From: CAWUIO01 sp963922455
GTDB lineage: Bacteria; Bacteroidota; Bacteroidia; Cytophagales; Microscillaceae
Assembly (NCBI GenBank): GCA_963922455.1
Contig: CAWUIO010000062.1
Span: 1-40,633, forward strand
DNA length: 40,633 nt
Reading direction: 5' to 3'
Below, piece after piece: positions 1 to 8,504 of the stretch. The notes beneath the pieces were generated by a model, which saw nothing but the letters and a program-made list of their open reading frames with translations, made no database searches and was not told the DNA's origin. The stretch's first letter is position 1. Every line of letters starts with the position of its first letter. The translations under genes were made by a program, and so were the position numbers.

Positions 1-50
1 GAAAAGGGGCTTAAAAATGTTTCAAAAAATATTATACTTTGCACGGCCTA

Positions 51-179
51 GGCTTCCCCGCGCTATTAGGTACATACATTTTTTGGAAAATAGTAGTAGC
101 GCGGGTCGGGCTCTCACTACTCGCTGCCTTTCCCCGCCGGGCCCTTACGAGCTCAAACATGCCGTTCCATCCCTAAGCC
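51..179 (-). repeat. Intergenic structured repeat, copy 1 (subtype II)
   Basis: This is a copy of the 127-131 bp repeat family, read on the minus strand. It opens with GGCTTAGGGATGGA and ends in GCGCGGGGAAGCC. Terminal stem: GGCTT/AAGCC. Variable hairpin: CCCGCGC pairs with GCGCGGG around a 35-nt loop, and the stem can extend by TA/TA. The internal block contains GGCGGGGAAAGGC, shared with copies 5 and 7 (subtype II). It lies just downstream of ftsY. A second GGCTTAGGG at 189-197 faces its end and forms a 9-bp inverted repeat with it. Confidence 0.9.
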
Positions 180-213
180 AAAGTAGGTGGCTTAGGGTAA
201 AAAAATCTACTTA

Positions 214-1173
214 CTAGCTAGTCGAGAAAAGTGAGTCTACAAACTCTTTCTTGTTAAAGATCTGTAAGTCGCCTATCTGCTCTCCTACGCCAATGTATTT
301 TACGGGTATTTTGAATTGATCGGATATCCCGATGACCACGCCCCCTTTGGCAGTGCCATCTAGCTTGGTAATCGCGAGGCAAGTCACGTCGGTGGCCTTG
401 GTAAATTCGCGGGCTTGTATCAGTGCATTTTGTCCGGTACTTCCGTCTAAGACCAGCATCACATCGTGGGGAGCTTCGGGGATAAACTTTTGCATGACCC
501 GTTTGATTTTGCTTAGCTCCTCCATCAAGGGTTTTTTAGTTTGGAGCCGGCCGGCAGTATCAATGATGATCACATCGGCTCCCATCTCCACGCCTTTTTC
601 CAGGGTTTGGTAAGCCACAGCTGCGGGATCTTTTTTCTCACCCAAGTCGACAACCGGGATATCTGCTCTTTGCCCCCAAACTTTGAGTTGGTCTACAGCG
701 GCAGCCCGGAAGGTATCTCCCGCCCCTAAGATTACTTTTTTGCCTAATTCTTTAAATTGATGGGAGAGTTTGCCGATGGTGGTCGTTTTTCCGGTTCCAT
801 TTACGCCCACTACTAGGAGGACATAGGGGCCTTCTACTTTGGGTATGGCAAAATCGCTAGCGTCTTCTTTGTTAGACTCGGCCAAAAGCTGTACGATCTC
901 ATCCCGGAGAATTTCATTCAGCTCCTGGATGTTCATGTATTTGTCTTGCTTAACCCTTTTCTCGATGCGTTCAATGATCTTGATCGTGGTATCCAGTCCT
1001 ACATCGGCGCTGATTAAGATTTCCTCCAACTCATCCAGGACCTCTTCATCTACGGTCGATTTTCCAAATGCCATTTTTCCCAGGCGGGAAAAAAGATTTT
1101 CCTTGGTCTTTTCCAGACCTTGGTTTAGTTTTTCTTTGTTTTTCCCTCGGGAAAAGAAGTCAAATACACCCAT
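214..1173 (-). CDS. ftsY: Signal recognition particle receptor FtsY
   Basis: FtsY is the SRP-type GTPase that docks SRP-bound ribosomes at the inner membrane for co-translational insertion. The 319 residues comprise a short charged N-terminal helix, an NX/four-helix N domain (about 25-105) and the G domain. Visible GTPase motifs are GVNGTGKTT (123-131), DTFRAAA (153-159), DTAGR (205-209) and TKLDG (269-273). The long acidic A domain of enterobacterial FtsY is missing, as is usual in this phylum. It is the last gene of the L33 - DUF4295 - FtsY cluster, but a minus-strand terminator at 1222-1250 separates it from the two upstream genes, so it probably has its own promoter. Identification is very secure. 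Confidence 0.98.
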   Translation of the reverse strand: MGVFDFFSRGKNKEKLNQGLEKTKENLFSRLGKMAFGKSTVDEEVLDELEEILISADVGLDTTIKIIERIEKRVKQDKYMNIQELNEILRDEIVQLLAESNKEDASDFAIPKVEGPYVLLVVGVNGTGKTTTIGKLSHQFKELGKKVILGAGDTFRAAAVDQLKVWGQRADIPVVDLGEKKDPAAVAYQTLEKGVEMGADVIIIDTAGRLQTKKPLMEELSKIKRVMQKFIPEAPHDVMLVLDGSTGQNALIQAREFTKATDVTCLAITKLDGTAKGGVVIGISDQFKIPVKYIGVGEQIGDLQIFNKKEFVDSLFSTS

Positions 1174-1221
1174 TTGAGGAAGGATTAAGTTAAATAGATG
1201 AATTTAAGATATTTTTATCGA

Positions 1222-1250
1222 CAAAAAAAGTCTCTAACAATAAGAGACTT
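1222..1250 (-). terminator. Rho-independent terminator after the L33-DUF4295 unit
   Basis: On the minus strand an 8-bp perfect stem (AAGTCTCT/AGAGACTT) with a 7-nt loop is followed by a run of seven T. It sits between the DUF4295 stop and the ftsY start, so it should uncouple ftsY from the ribosomal protein genes. Confidence 0.8.
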
Positions 1251-1298
1251 ACGAATATCTTATGGAAATAGGAAGGGTTAAGGAAAGAAGTAAATATT

Positions 1299-1451
1299 CT
1301 ATTTCTTCAAGGTTTGCTGTACTTGATCGGAAGGGACCATTTCTTCCCGGAAGATGTACGCGCCAGTTTTCTCAGAACGTACCGCCTTAATTACTTTGGC
1401 AAAACCTTTTGCATCTTTTTTCCGAAGACTCGCTACTGTTTTCTTAGCCAT
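1299..1451 (-). CDS. DUF4295 family small protein
   Basis: This is a 50-residue basic protein beginning MAKKTVASLRKKDAKGFAKV and ending in QQTLKK. Its length, lysine richness, AKKTVASL start and position directly after rpmG match the DUF4295 family, a Bacteroidota-specific short protein always found between L33 and FtsY. Its function is not established. A link to the ribosome is inferred only from its gene neighbours and charge. The start ATG lies 3 nt from the rpmG stop, so the two are translated from one message, which ends at the terminator at 1222-1250. Confidence 0.92.
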   Translation of the reverse strand: MAKKTVASLRKKDAKGFAKVIKAVRSEKTGAYIFREEMVPSDQVQQTLKK

Positions 1452-1454
1452 GGT

Positions 1455-1637
1455 TTATTTAATTTCTTTGTGAACGGTATATTTACGCAAGATTGGATTG
1501 TACTTTTTAAGCTCCAATCTTTGGGTCGTATTTTTACGATTTTTGGTGGTGATGTAACGGGAAGTACCCGGCATACCACTATTTTTATGCTCGGTGCATT
1601 CCAAAATCACTTGTACACGATTACCTTTCTTTGCCAT
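1455..1637 (-). CDS. rpmG: 50S ribosomal protein L33
   Basis: L33 is a small protein of the large ribosomal subunit. The 60-residue product begins MAKKGNRVQVILECTEHKNS and contains the family signature RYITTKNRKNT and a C-terminal LKKYNPILRKYTVHKE. Only one cysteine is visible (ECTEH), so it is the zinc-free form. In many relatives rpmB (L28) lies directly upstream. Here the upstream space holds a structured repeat and then a divergent efflux operon, so L28 must be encoded elsewhere. Confidence 0.97.
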   Translation of the reverse strand: MAKKGNRVQVILECTEHKNSGMPGTSRYITTKNRKNTTQRLELKKYNPILRKYTVHKEIK

Positions 1638-1784
1638 CTTAATTCCTGTTTAGGAATGCAAAGGTATACAATTTCGACAAATTTTCACAAGCTATTTCTC
1701 TTTTTTATCGATCTTTCCTTATTTACTCCTCAAAGGAAACCACTCTAGGCATGGTCAAGTTCTTTTTGCTGCTCCCTTTCTTTT

Positions 1785-1913
1785 GGCTTAGGGATGGAGC
1801 GGCCTGTTTGAGCTCGCTGCTGGTTGGTGGGGGAGCCAGCGAGTAGCGAGAGCCCGACCTGCGCAGGTACCTTTGTCTATCAAGATAGGGCTTTTCTAGC
1901 GCAGGGAAGCCCC
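1785..1913 (+). repeat. Intergenic structured repeat, copy 2 (subtype I)
   Basis: This plus-strand copy starts GGCTTAGGGATGGAGC and ends GAAGCCCC. Internal hairpin: GCTGGTT pairs with GAGCCAGC, and CGCT pairs with AGCG across the GAGT bulge. Variable hairpin: CCTGCGC pairs with GCGCAGG around 34 nt. The C-to-T change in the left arm is matched by G-to-A in the right arm. The copy occupies the divergent promoter space between rpmG and the efflux adaptor gene. Confidence 0.92.
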
Positions 1914-2041
1914 AAAACGGACATTTTAAGCAAATCACGAATGGCTCAAAAACAAAACTCAGGTTTTTATGCTATTTTTACGCCCGGTTTTTTCAGAGAC
2001 TATCCGTCCATTTTTGAATACAGAAAGCGCGCTAAGAAAAT

Positions 2042-3034
2042 ATGGGTATACGATTGATAATGTATGTGGTTTTTAGTATTTACTTTCTGTCCGCTTGCCA
2101 GCCTGACCGGGCAGACACAGCCGAAAGCGCTGCCCCTCCCTCCTATGAAAAAGCATCGGTGATCCGGGCTAGGCTGCCCATTCCGATTTATGCCCACGGG
2201 CAATTGGAGTTGAGCCAGGAGGTACTCTTGTCTTTCCGCTTGGGAGGTTACCTGGAAAAGACCCTGTGGGAGGAGGGGGCCCAAGTAAGGCAAAATCAAT
2301 TACTGGCTTCTTTAAATCAGGATGAATTGCGAGAACGGCTTCGTCAGGCCAAGGAAAGGGAGAAAAAGATAAAAGTGGACGTAGAAAGGACGCAAAACCT
2401 GTTTGACCAACAAATCGGGACCCTAAGTCAGTTGGAAGAGCTTCAAACCTCCTATGAAATAGCCCAATCTGACCGGAAAATTGCCGAAAAATCCCTGCGA
2501 GACTCTTACTTATACGCTCCCAATGCCGGGATTATCCTAGAAAAATATCGCGAACCCGGTGAATTTGTATCGCCAGGCCAACCCATTTACAGAATATCGG
2601 GCCGAGGCCAAGCGTATATATTCAAAGCCGGCCTTACCGACGAGCAAATACTACGAGTACACCTGAACGACTCGTGTACGATCGACTTGCAAAGCGTACC
2701 TCTGAGTAGGATCACCGGCCGGGTAGCCCGCATTGCTACCGTACCCAACCCCCAAACCCAGCAATACGAAGTAGAAATTGTACTCAATCCCAGCAATACC
2801 GTTTTAAAATCGGGTTTTAGGGGAGAGCTCAAAATACTGGCCCCTCCCGGAGATGCTTGGGCCATTATCCCCCCCGAAGCCTTGGTAGATGCCGATAAAA
2901 ACCAGGCGAAAGTCTATCACGAAGGGGCTGAGGGAAAGTTATTGGTACGGGATATCGAGATTGCCTATGTCTTAGATTCGGGTATCGCCGTCAGTAAAGG
3001 CTTGGAGGGAATTGAGGAAGTTATCATCCCCTAA
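2042..3034 (+). CDS. RND efflux periplasmic adaptor (HlyD/MFP family) lipoprotein
   Basis: This is the membrane fusion protein that links an inner-membrane RND pump to an outer-membrane channel. The 330 residues begin with a lipoprotein signal ending LSAC, with the lipidated Cys at about residue 19. Next come a biotinyl-lipoyl-like half (GQLELSQEVLLSFRLGGYL), an alpha-helical hairpin (about 95-150) and the returning lipoyl half with the typical APNAGIILEKY and GEFVSPGQPIYRI motifs. A beta-barrel domain and a membrane-proximal domain complete it. It lies 34 bp upstream of the pump gene, so the two form one operon. No outer-membrane TolC-type gene is present in the window. An internal Met at residue 7 is an alternative start that also keeps the lipobox. 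Confidence 0.93.
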   Translation: MGIRLIMYVVFSIYFLSACQPDRADTAESAAPPSYEKASVIRARLPIPIYAHGQLELSQEVLLSFRLGGYLEKTLWEEGAQVRQNQLLASLNQDELRERLRQAKEREKKIKVDVERTQNLFDQQIGTLSQLEELQTSYEIAQSDRKIAEKSLRDSYLYAPNAGIILEKYREPGEFVSPGQPIYRISGRGQAYIFKAGLTDEQILRVHLNDSCTIDLQSVPLSRITGRVARIATVPNPQTQQYEVEIVLNPSNTVLKSGFRGELKILAPPGDAWAIIPPEALVDADKNQAKVYHEGAEGKLLVRDIEIAYVLDSGIAVSKGLEGIEEVIIP

Positions 3035-3068
3035 GGGCCATTTATCCATTCTTTATCCTTGCTAAACG

Positions 3069-6000
3069 ATGTATCTATCTAAAATAGCCATAAAAAACCC
3101 CGAGTTTACAGCGATGATTTTCATCTTGCTCACTGCGATGGGCGTCATGGCTTTTATCACGATCCCTCGTTATGAGAACCCCCCACTGGACGTTCCTGGC
3201 CTCAATATAATCGTAACCTACCCCGGCGCTTCTCCCGAAGATATGGAAGACATCATCGTAGACCCCTTGGAGGATGCTGTGAATGAGATTGACAATATCA
3301 CCAAGTTTACGACCGATATCCGCAATGGCTATGCCCGCCTCCGGGTAGAGTTTGAGTTGACCGAAGACAAGTTTGAGAAAAATAATGAGGTCCAGGAAAA
3401 AATCAACGCCCTACAAAACGACCTGCCCGAATCGGTGCAGTTTCGCACTATTGAGTTTTCTTCTAGCAATGTGCAAATTTTGCAAGTAGCCCTCATCTCC
3501 GAACACGCCGGCTATGGCCGACTCAGGGAATTTGCCGAAAAACTCGAAGAACGCATAGCGCTTATCCAAGGAGTTAAGGAAACCGATGTGGAAGCCAGTC
3601 CCGAAAGACGCGTCCTCATAGACCTAGACTACGAAGCGTTGGCTGTATACAAAATCACTCCGAGCCAAATCGTCAACATCATTAAGGCCAATAATGCCAA
3701 CTTCCCCGCCGGGAAAATTCAAGTACAAGGCAAGGCCTTTAACCTGCAAACCACCGGGCCCTATCGCAGTCTCCAAGAGATTGAGCGGACTATTTTACGC
3801 TCGAGTCAAAACCAAATTCTACGAGTGAACGATGTAGCCGATGTGTACCTGAGTTATGACACCTACGATTACATAGCCCGGGTTAATAAAGAACGGGCGG
3901 TTTTTGTATCAGCATATCCCAAAGAGCATGTCAATTCCTTGAACACCCTTGAGCAAATCCGCCCGATTTTGGAAGATTTCCGGCCCGAACTCCCCGTGGA
4001 TATCCGTCTGCAAGTGGTCGTAGACCAGTCCATCAGTATCAAAAACAAAATTAATTTGTTGGTAAGTAGTCTTTGGCAGGGGATTTTGGTGGTGGGACTA
4101 TTTATACTTTTGTTTTTCAACATCCGGGCCTCGCTTTTGGTGATGCTCGCGATTCCTTTTTCTTTTCTAATCGGCCTAATTATGGCCAACCAAGCCGCAT
4201 TTGGCCTCCAGTTTATGTCCATTGCCGGGCTTATCATTGCTTTAGGGCTCTTGGTAGACAATGCCATCGTAGTGGTAGAAAATGTCTATCACTTTATCAA
4301 AGAAGGCGATGACCGGGTCACGGCGGCCATCAAAGCCGTAGATCAAGTAGGCTGGGCTATTGTGAGCTCGACCGCCACTACGGTGGTAGCCTTTGTCCCT
4401 ATTTTGCAAATCCAAAACCTATCGGGTGAATTCATTAAAAGCCTGCCCCTCACCCTCATTTTTACCCTGCTGGGTTCTTTGTTTGTGGCCTTGACCTTTA
4501 CGCCTTTTTTGAGTAGCCGTTTGCTTAAACCCCGTAATAAGATCCAAGAATCGTATTTTCAAAAGCTCACCCAGCGCTTTATTGAAAACAATTACCGGAA
4601 TATCCTGGATTATGCCTTGCGGCACCGCTTGCTTATTTTGGGTACGGCCCTCCTGGTATTAGCCACCGCCGGAGCCTTATATCCCGTAATTGGGGTCAGT
4701 CTTTTTCCTCGTGACGATGCTCCCATTTTTGCCATTGATGTCAGTTTGAGCCAAGGCAGCGTCTTGGCCGAAACCGATAAATCCATGCAATACGTAGAGT
4801 CGCTCCTAGACGATAGCCCCGAAGTAGACTACTATATTAGCAATGTTGGCTATGGCAACCCAAAGGTCATCAATGTAATCCTAAGAGGTGAAAAACAAAC
4901 CTCCCGAGGGCAACTCATTGTCTTCTTGAAGCAGTCGGTCAGCTTTGAAGAAAGAGATCAGTTTATCAAAGACCTACGGGCAAACTTTGATAGCTATCTG
5001 CAAGCCACTATTTTGGTAAAGGAAGCACTTTTGGGCCCTCCGGTAGACGGGCAGATCTCCATCAAATTATTTGGCGAGTCCCTGGACTCTTTGCGCAAAA
5101 TTGCCCGCAATGTAGAGCAAATCATTGAGCAGACCCCGGGTACGATCAATCTCTACAATCCCCTCAAAAACTTTAAAAATGACCTGCGTATCCAAATCAA
5201 TGAAGTGGCTGCGGCCCAACTGGGGGTATCGGAAGCCGACATCGAGCAAAACATCCGAATTGCCACTTCAGGCACCCTCGTCTCCGAATTTCGCAACAAG
5301 CAAAATGAAAATCTGGATATTTATGTGCAGATGAAACGTTCCGGCGACTTTTTAAAGCCTTCCGATTTTCAAAGAATCTACGTTAACTCGGCTCAGGGGA
5401 TCTTGGTGCCTGTCCACCAGCTGGCCCGCCTGGAGTTTATCAATGGGCCCGAAGTAATTAAGCACGATATGACCCGCCGTACTTTTGCCGTCAATGCCGA
5501 TGTAGAAAGTACCTACAATGTAGATGAGGTGACGCAGGAGATTTTAGATAAATTAGACCGCTATCCCTGGCCCCGCGGATACAGTTATGGGGTAGCGGGG
5601 GAGTTTGAGTCCCGTTCTGAGGCCTTTGGGGGCTTATTTCAATCCTTGATCATTGCCTTGATTGGTATTTTTTCCATTTTGGTCTTGCAATTCCGTTCCT
5701 TTGTCCAGCCTTTGATTATTTTTTCGGCCATCCCCCTTTCTTTGATTGGGGCGGCTTTTGGGCTTTTTGTGGCCGGATATAGTTTTTCCTTTACGGCTTT
5801 TTTGGGGGTTATTAGCTTGGTGGGGATTGTCGTCAATGACTCCATCATTTTAATTGATCTCACCAATAAATATATGAGCGAAGGCATGCCCAAGGCCGAA
5901 GCCATCCGTAAGGGGGCAGAACATCGTTTTGTGCCTATTATTCTCACCTCGTTTACCACCATTGGGGGGCTCCTGCCCTTGACCTTACGTGGGGGACTGT

Positions 6001-6125
6001 TTTGGACGCCGATGGGCTGGTGTATCATTGGCGGTTTAACTACCTCAACTTTCTTGATTTTACTGGTAGTTCCCGTCCTGTATGATATCTTTACCCCCGA
6101 AAATTCCCCAAAAACGAACCCTTAA
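3069..6125 (+). CDS. RND efflux pump, inner-membrane AcrB-like transporter
   Basis: This is a 1018-residue proton-driven efflux transporter of the AcrB/hydrophobe-amphiphile group. Seen in the sequence: an N-terminal membrane helix; a periplasmic porter domain starting near YPGASPEDMED; a central bundle of helices with the proton-relay segment LLVDNAIVVVENV (the Asp is about residue 396); a second periplasmic half; and a matching C-terminal bundle with GIVVNDSIILIDLTN. Its length is normal for the family. It pairs with the adaptor gene upstream and is followed after 16 bp by a deoxyribonucleotidase gene that may be co-transcribed. The substrate cannot be told from sequence: drugs, bile-like detergents or metals are all possible. 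The motifs resemble drug pumps more than the heavy-metal CusA type. Confidence 0.95.
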   Translation: MYLSKIAIKNPEFTAMIFILLTAMGVMAFITIPRYENPPLDVPGLNIIVTYPGASPEDMEDIIVDPLEDAVNEIDNITKFTTDIRNGYARLRVEFELTEDKFEKNNEVQEKINALQNDLPESVQFRTIEFSSSNVQILQVALISEHAGYGRLREFAEKLEERIALIQGVKETDVEASPERRVLIDLDYEALAVYKITPSQIVNIIKANNANFPAGKIQVQGKAFNLQTTGPYRSLQEIERTILRSSQNQILRVNDVADVYLSYDTYDYIARVNKERAVFVSAYPKEHVNSLNTLEQIRPILEDFRPELPVDIRLQVVVDQSISIKNKINLLVSSLWQGILVVGLFILLFFNIRASLLVMLAIPFSFLIGLIMANQAAFGLQFMSIAGLIIALGLLVDNAIVVVENVYHFIKEGDDRVTAAIKAVDQVGWAIVSSTATTVVAFVPILQIQNLSGEFIKSLPLTLIFTLLGSLFVALTFTPFLSSRLLKPRNKIQESYFQKLTQRFIENNYRNILDYALRHRLLILGTALLVLATAGALYPVIGVSLFPRDDAPIFAIDVSLSQGSVLAETDKSMQYVESLLDDSPEVDYYISNVGYGNPKVINVILRGEKQTSRGQLIVFLKQSVSFEERDQFIKDLRANFDSYLQATILVKEALLGPPVDGQISIKLFGESLDSLRKIARNVEQIIEQTPGTINLYNPLKNFKNDLRIQINEVAAAQLGVSEADIEQNIRIATSGTLVSEFRNKQNENLDIYVQMKRSGDFLKPSDFQRIYVNSAQGILVPVHQLARLEFINGPEVIKHDMTRRTFAVNADVESTYNVDEVTQEILDKLDRYPWPRGYSYGVAGEFESRSEAFGGLFQSLIIALIGIFSILVLQFRSFVQPLIIFSAIPLSLIGAAFGLFVAGYSFSFTAFLGVISLVGIVVNDSIILIDLTNKYMSEGMPKAEAIRKGAEHRFVPIILTSFTTIGGLLPLTLRGGLFWTPMGWCIIGGLTTSTFLILLVVPVLYDIFTPENSPKTNP

Positions 6126-6141
6126 ATTATCCACTTGCCCT

Positions 6142-6669
6142 ATGAAACGTATAGCCATCGACATGGACGAAGTACTTGCTCAGCACACGGCCAAAGTGCT
6201 CCGGGTACTCGCCGCCGAAAACCAACACGAAGTCTCCCTCGAGCAAATTCAAGGGACTTTCCTGAGCAAAGTGCTCCCGGAAGATCTTCTGGCTGAGGTT
6301 AGCAAGTATCCGGACCGGCCCGGGTTTTTCCGAGATCTGGAAATCATCCCCGATAGCCAAGAAGTGGTGGAGGCTTTAACAAAACGCTATGAGGTGTTTA
6401 TTGCCAGCTCGGCTATGATGCACCCCAATTGCTTGCAAGACAAATGGGACTGGATTGAGGAACACTTTCCCTTCATCCCCGATACCCATCGCATCTTCTG
6501 TGGTAATAAAAGTGTCCTTAGGATGGACTACTTGATTGATGACCACCCCAAAAACCTGCTTCCTTTCGGAGGGAAGCCCTTGCTTTTTCACGCCTATCAC
6601 AATGTGAACGACACCCGTTTTGAGCGCTTGAGCAATTGGCAGAGCGCTCGAGAGCTGCTTTTGTCCTAA
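6142..6669 (+). CDS. 5'(3')-deoxyribonucleotidase-like HAD phosphatase
   Basis: The predicted enzyme removes phosphate from deoxyribonucleoside monophosphates. The 175-residue protein opens MKRIAIDMDEVLAQ, which carries the HAD nucleophile pair Asp7 and Asp9. A second motif with Ser-Ser occurs in FIASSAM, and the acidic motif is LIDDHPKN. This matches the NT5C family, which is short and has the DMDEV form of the first motif. The start at 6142 is chosen because upstream in-frame codons overlap the pump gene and the ATG directly precedes the catalytic beta strand. It lies 16 bp after the RND pump, so it is probably in the same transcript. Repeat copy 3 begins 10 bp after its stop. Confidence 0.88.
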   Translation: MKRIAIDMDEVLAQHTAKVLRVLAAENQHEVSLEQIQGTFLSKVLPEDLLAEVSKYPDRPGFFRDLEIIPDSQEVVEALTKRYEVFIASSAMMHPNCLQDKWDWIEEHFPFIPDTHRIFCGNKSVLRMDYLIDDHPKNLLPFGGKPLLFHAYHNVNDTRFERLSNWQSARELLLS

Positions 6670-6679
6670 AAAAAGAGTA

Positions 6680-6809
6680 GGGGCTTGCCCGCGCTAGGCA
6701 TCTTGGGTTTCAAATGACCTTCTGTGCCAGCGCGGGCCGGGCTTTCGCCACTCGCTGGCTCACCCGCAAGCCAGCGGCGAGCTCAGACAAATGGCTCTAT
6801 CCCTAAGCT
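6680..6809 (-). repeat. Intergenic structured repeat, copy 3 (subtype I)
   Basis: This minus-strand copy starts AGCTTAGGGATAGAGCC and ends GGGCAAGCCCC. It has the clearest internal hairpin of the set, with GCTGGCT perfectly paired to AGCCAGC and CGCC paired to GGCG. The variable hairpin is CCCGCGC/GCGCGGG with a 35-nt interval. The outermost pair of the terminal stem is mismatched. It sits between two converging genes. Confidence 0.92.
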
Positions 6810-6859
6810 GAAGAAAAAGCTTGACTTCCAGATAGTACCAATAGGGTGCAGGTGGTAGT

Positions 6860-7282
6860 TTATTTGGCAAATAATTGCCCCATATCCTTAAATGCCTTAA
6901 ACTCCAAGGCATTGCCGCAGGGATCGAGAAAAAACATGGTCGCTTGCTCTCCTACCTCCCCTTTAAAACGAACATAGGGCTCGATGACGAAGCGGATATC
7001 CATTTCTTTTAGTTTATGGGCCAGTTTTTCCCAGTCTTCCCAATCGAGTACTACCCCGTAATGCGGGACAGGTACGGCATGGCCGTCTACCGGGTTCGTG
7101 TGGGTAGGCTCCTCTACTTTGGGCTTATAGTGAATGACAAATTGATGGCCATAGAGATTAAAATCAACCCATTGGTCAGAGGAGCGGCCTTCTTCACACT
7201 GCAAAACGTCCCGATAAAAAATTCGGGCAGCGGCCAGATCGTGTACGGGTATAGCTACGTGAAAGGGGTTTAGCTTTGTCAT
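6860..7282 (-). CDS. VOC superfamily (glyoxalase-like) protein
   Basis: This 140-residue protein of the vicinal oxygen chelate fold begins MTKLNPFHVAIPVHDL. The two beta-alpha-beta-beta-beta modules are recognisable. Candidate metal ligands are His8, His74 (PVPHYGVVL) and Glu127 (DPCGNALEFKAF). The ending FFLDPCGNALEFK is typical of the small single-domain group often annotated as glyoxalase, bleomycin-resistance or extradiol dioxygenase. The reaction cannot be deduced from the fold. It stands alone on the minus strand, convergent with the nucleotidase, with repeat copy 3 between them. Upstream, on the minus strand, a TTTGC block preceded by TA could be part of a promoter, but this is weak. 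Confidence 0.88.
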   Translation of the reverse strand: MTKLNPFHVAIPVHDLAAARIFYRDVLQCEEGRSSDQWVDFNLYGHQFVIHYKPKVEEPTHTNPVDGHAVPVPHYGVVLDWEDWEKLAHKLKEMDIRFVIEPYVRFKGEVGEQATMFFLDPCGNALEFKAFKDMGQLFAK

Positions 7283-7353
7283 AGTTGAGGGTTTGCATGG
7301 GGATTCAATTTAGCAAACTTTACCTAATTTCCAAGCACTCACGAATACGCTAA

Positions 7354-7704
7354 GAACCTACATATTTGCCTACTAAAGGTCATTATACGCTCTTTCAAGT
7401 CCTGGATTGCCTCCAACGCTTTATTTTCATTTTCGCAGTAGCTTCTACCGATCCTGTTTTACTATATACGTTTGGAGAGATCAAACCCTTAACCCTAAAG
7501 GCCCAAGGCTTTAATTGCTATTGCTGTGGCTTTCTAGCTGGGTTTAAAAAAAACACGCGTGAAAATCCCTTTGAAAAACTCTATAAGGACACCCCAAGCG
7601 AATCGCCTAGCCGGACCAGGGAGGACGATTTAAGACAGATATTGGATGAGGAAGTGCTACCTGAGTCTGGACAATTATTTCCTGGAGCCCGATTACTCAC
7701 ATAA
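7354..7704 (+). other. Doubtful open frame upstream of a clear terminator
   Basis: An open frame of about 112 codons runs to a TAA at 7702-7704, with no ATG. The only early start option is a TTG at 7366. The translation includes NCYCCGF and an acidic REDDLRQILDEE stretch and resembles nothing I know. A strong terminator at 7728-7758 lies 23 bp after its stop, so something is transcribed rightward here. It may be a real small gene, a decayed gene, or the terminator may serve a non-coding transcript. Confidence 0.25.
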
Positions 7705-7727
7705 AACAAGTTTACTTTTACCAAACG

Positions 7728-7758
7728 GATGCCTAAATAAGCTTTGGGCATCTTTTTT
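7728..7758 (+). terminator. Rho-independent terminator
   Basis: GATGCC pairs with GGCATC around a 13-nt loop, followed directly by six T. It shows rightward transcription through 7300-7700. Confidence 0.7.
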
Positions 7759-7817
7759 ATGCCTCCGCAGTAGGTTATAAGAATTAAAAAGAAACTTCCA
7801 AGTTATTTTTTTTTAAC

Positions 7818-7844
7818 AACCTTGTCGGGCCTAATAACAAGGTT
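7818..7844. promoter_or_regulatory. Inverted repeat upstream of a lipoprotein gene
   Basis: A perfect 8-bp inverted repeat (AACCTTGT / ACAAGGTT) with an 11-nt spacer is preceded by nine T on the plus strand. Neither strand has a T-run after the stem, so it is not a terminator. It lies 67 bp before the ATG at 7912 and could be an operator or an mRNA leader structure. Confidence 0.3.
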
Positions 7845-7911
7845 ATAGCTAGGCATTATGTTTTTTAGCCGACTATTATTTTCCTATGTTTGGCATGTAA
7901 AATACAGTGAC

Positions 7912-8412
7912 ATGCAGCAGTTAAAAATATACTTACTATACATATATTTGTGTTTTTCTTGCTTTCACCCCCCAAAAAGATCCGTACCCCTAAAGCAAAA
8001 AGGTATTCAAGGGAAGGTATACATAAGCAATGATGTCGGGAAAAACGCTTTCTCTCCTTATCAAATTTTTGTATTGGCCATCAATCAGGCAAATATTCAG
8101 GCTCTCCAAAATGCCCTACCTTCAAAAAACATAGATTTTTCCCAAAAACGGCTAGAGTTTTTCCTTCCCGAAGAGCACTTTACTGAGTTTATTAGCGCTT
8201 ATGCCCTTAGTGGAACAGATGGCTCATATTTTTTAGATTTACCCCCGGGAAAATATTGCCTGTTCCTCTCGGAGTATTATCCTCAATACCATAAAGGCGA
8301 ATTAAAATCGGCATTTCTCAAAGGCAAAATACATATAGAATTACTGCCTGAAATGCCTACCCAACTAGATCTTTCTTGGGGGGAAGCGGGCATCCAGAAG
8401 AAGTCTAAATAA
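7912..8412 (+). CDS. Predicted secreted or lipid-anchored protein of unknown function
   Basis: This 166-residue protein begins MQQLKIYLLYIYLCFSC. The short hydrophobic segment ending in Cys17 looks like a lipoprotein signal, although the residue three before the Cys is not the usual Leu. The mature part contains a segment reading GTDGSYFLDLPPGKYCLF, the pattern of carboxypeptidase-regulatory or SpaA-like beta-sandwich domains common in Bacteroidota surface proteins. The ATG at 7912 is preferred over the in-frame ATG at 7858, because the longer form would bury the signal peptide behind 18 residues. It precedes the large VWA protein by 92 bp on the same strand. No specific function can be assigned. 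Confidence 0.7.
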   Translation: MQQLKIYLLYIYLCFSCFHPPKRSVPLKQKGIQGKVYISNDVGKNAFSPYQIFVLAINQANIQALQNALPSKNIDFSQKRLEFFLPEEHFTEFISAYALSGTDGSYFLDLPPGKYCLFLSEYYPQYHKGELKSAFLKGKIHIELLPEMPTQLDLSWGEAGIQKKSK

Positions 8413-8504
8413 ATCTCTACCAGATATTACAAGACCACTCATACATCTTCAACTCTATATTACTATTATCATTTTTATTTAATATGAATTTTTAATTAAA
8501 CATT

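Noticed and set aside
1723..1938. Open frames running through the repeat copies (for example here and at 12655-12960 and 32762-33013)
   Set aside because: They exist because the GC-rich repeats lack stop codons in some frames. Frames differ between copies, so the repeats are not coding.
4073..4312. Alternative-frame open frames inside the RND pump, VWA protein, WaaA and other large genes
   Set aside because: All are embedded in genes with strong family motifs and show no independent support.
7366..7704. 112-residue open frame as a confident gene
   Set aside because: It has no ATG, only a TTG start, and no recognisable sequence pattern. Kept only as a doubtful frame because a terminator follows.
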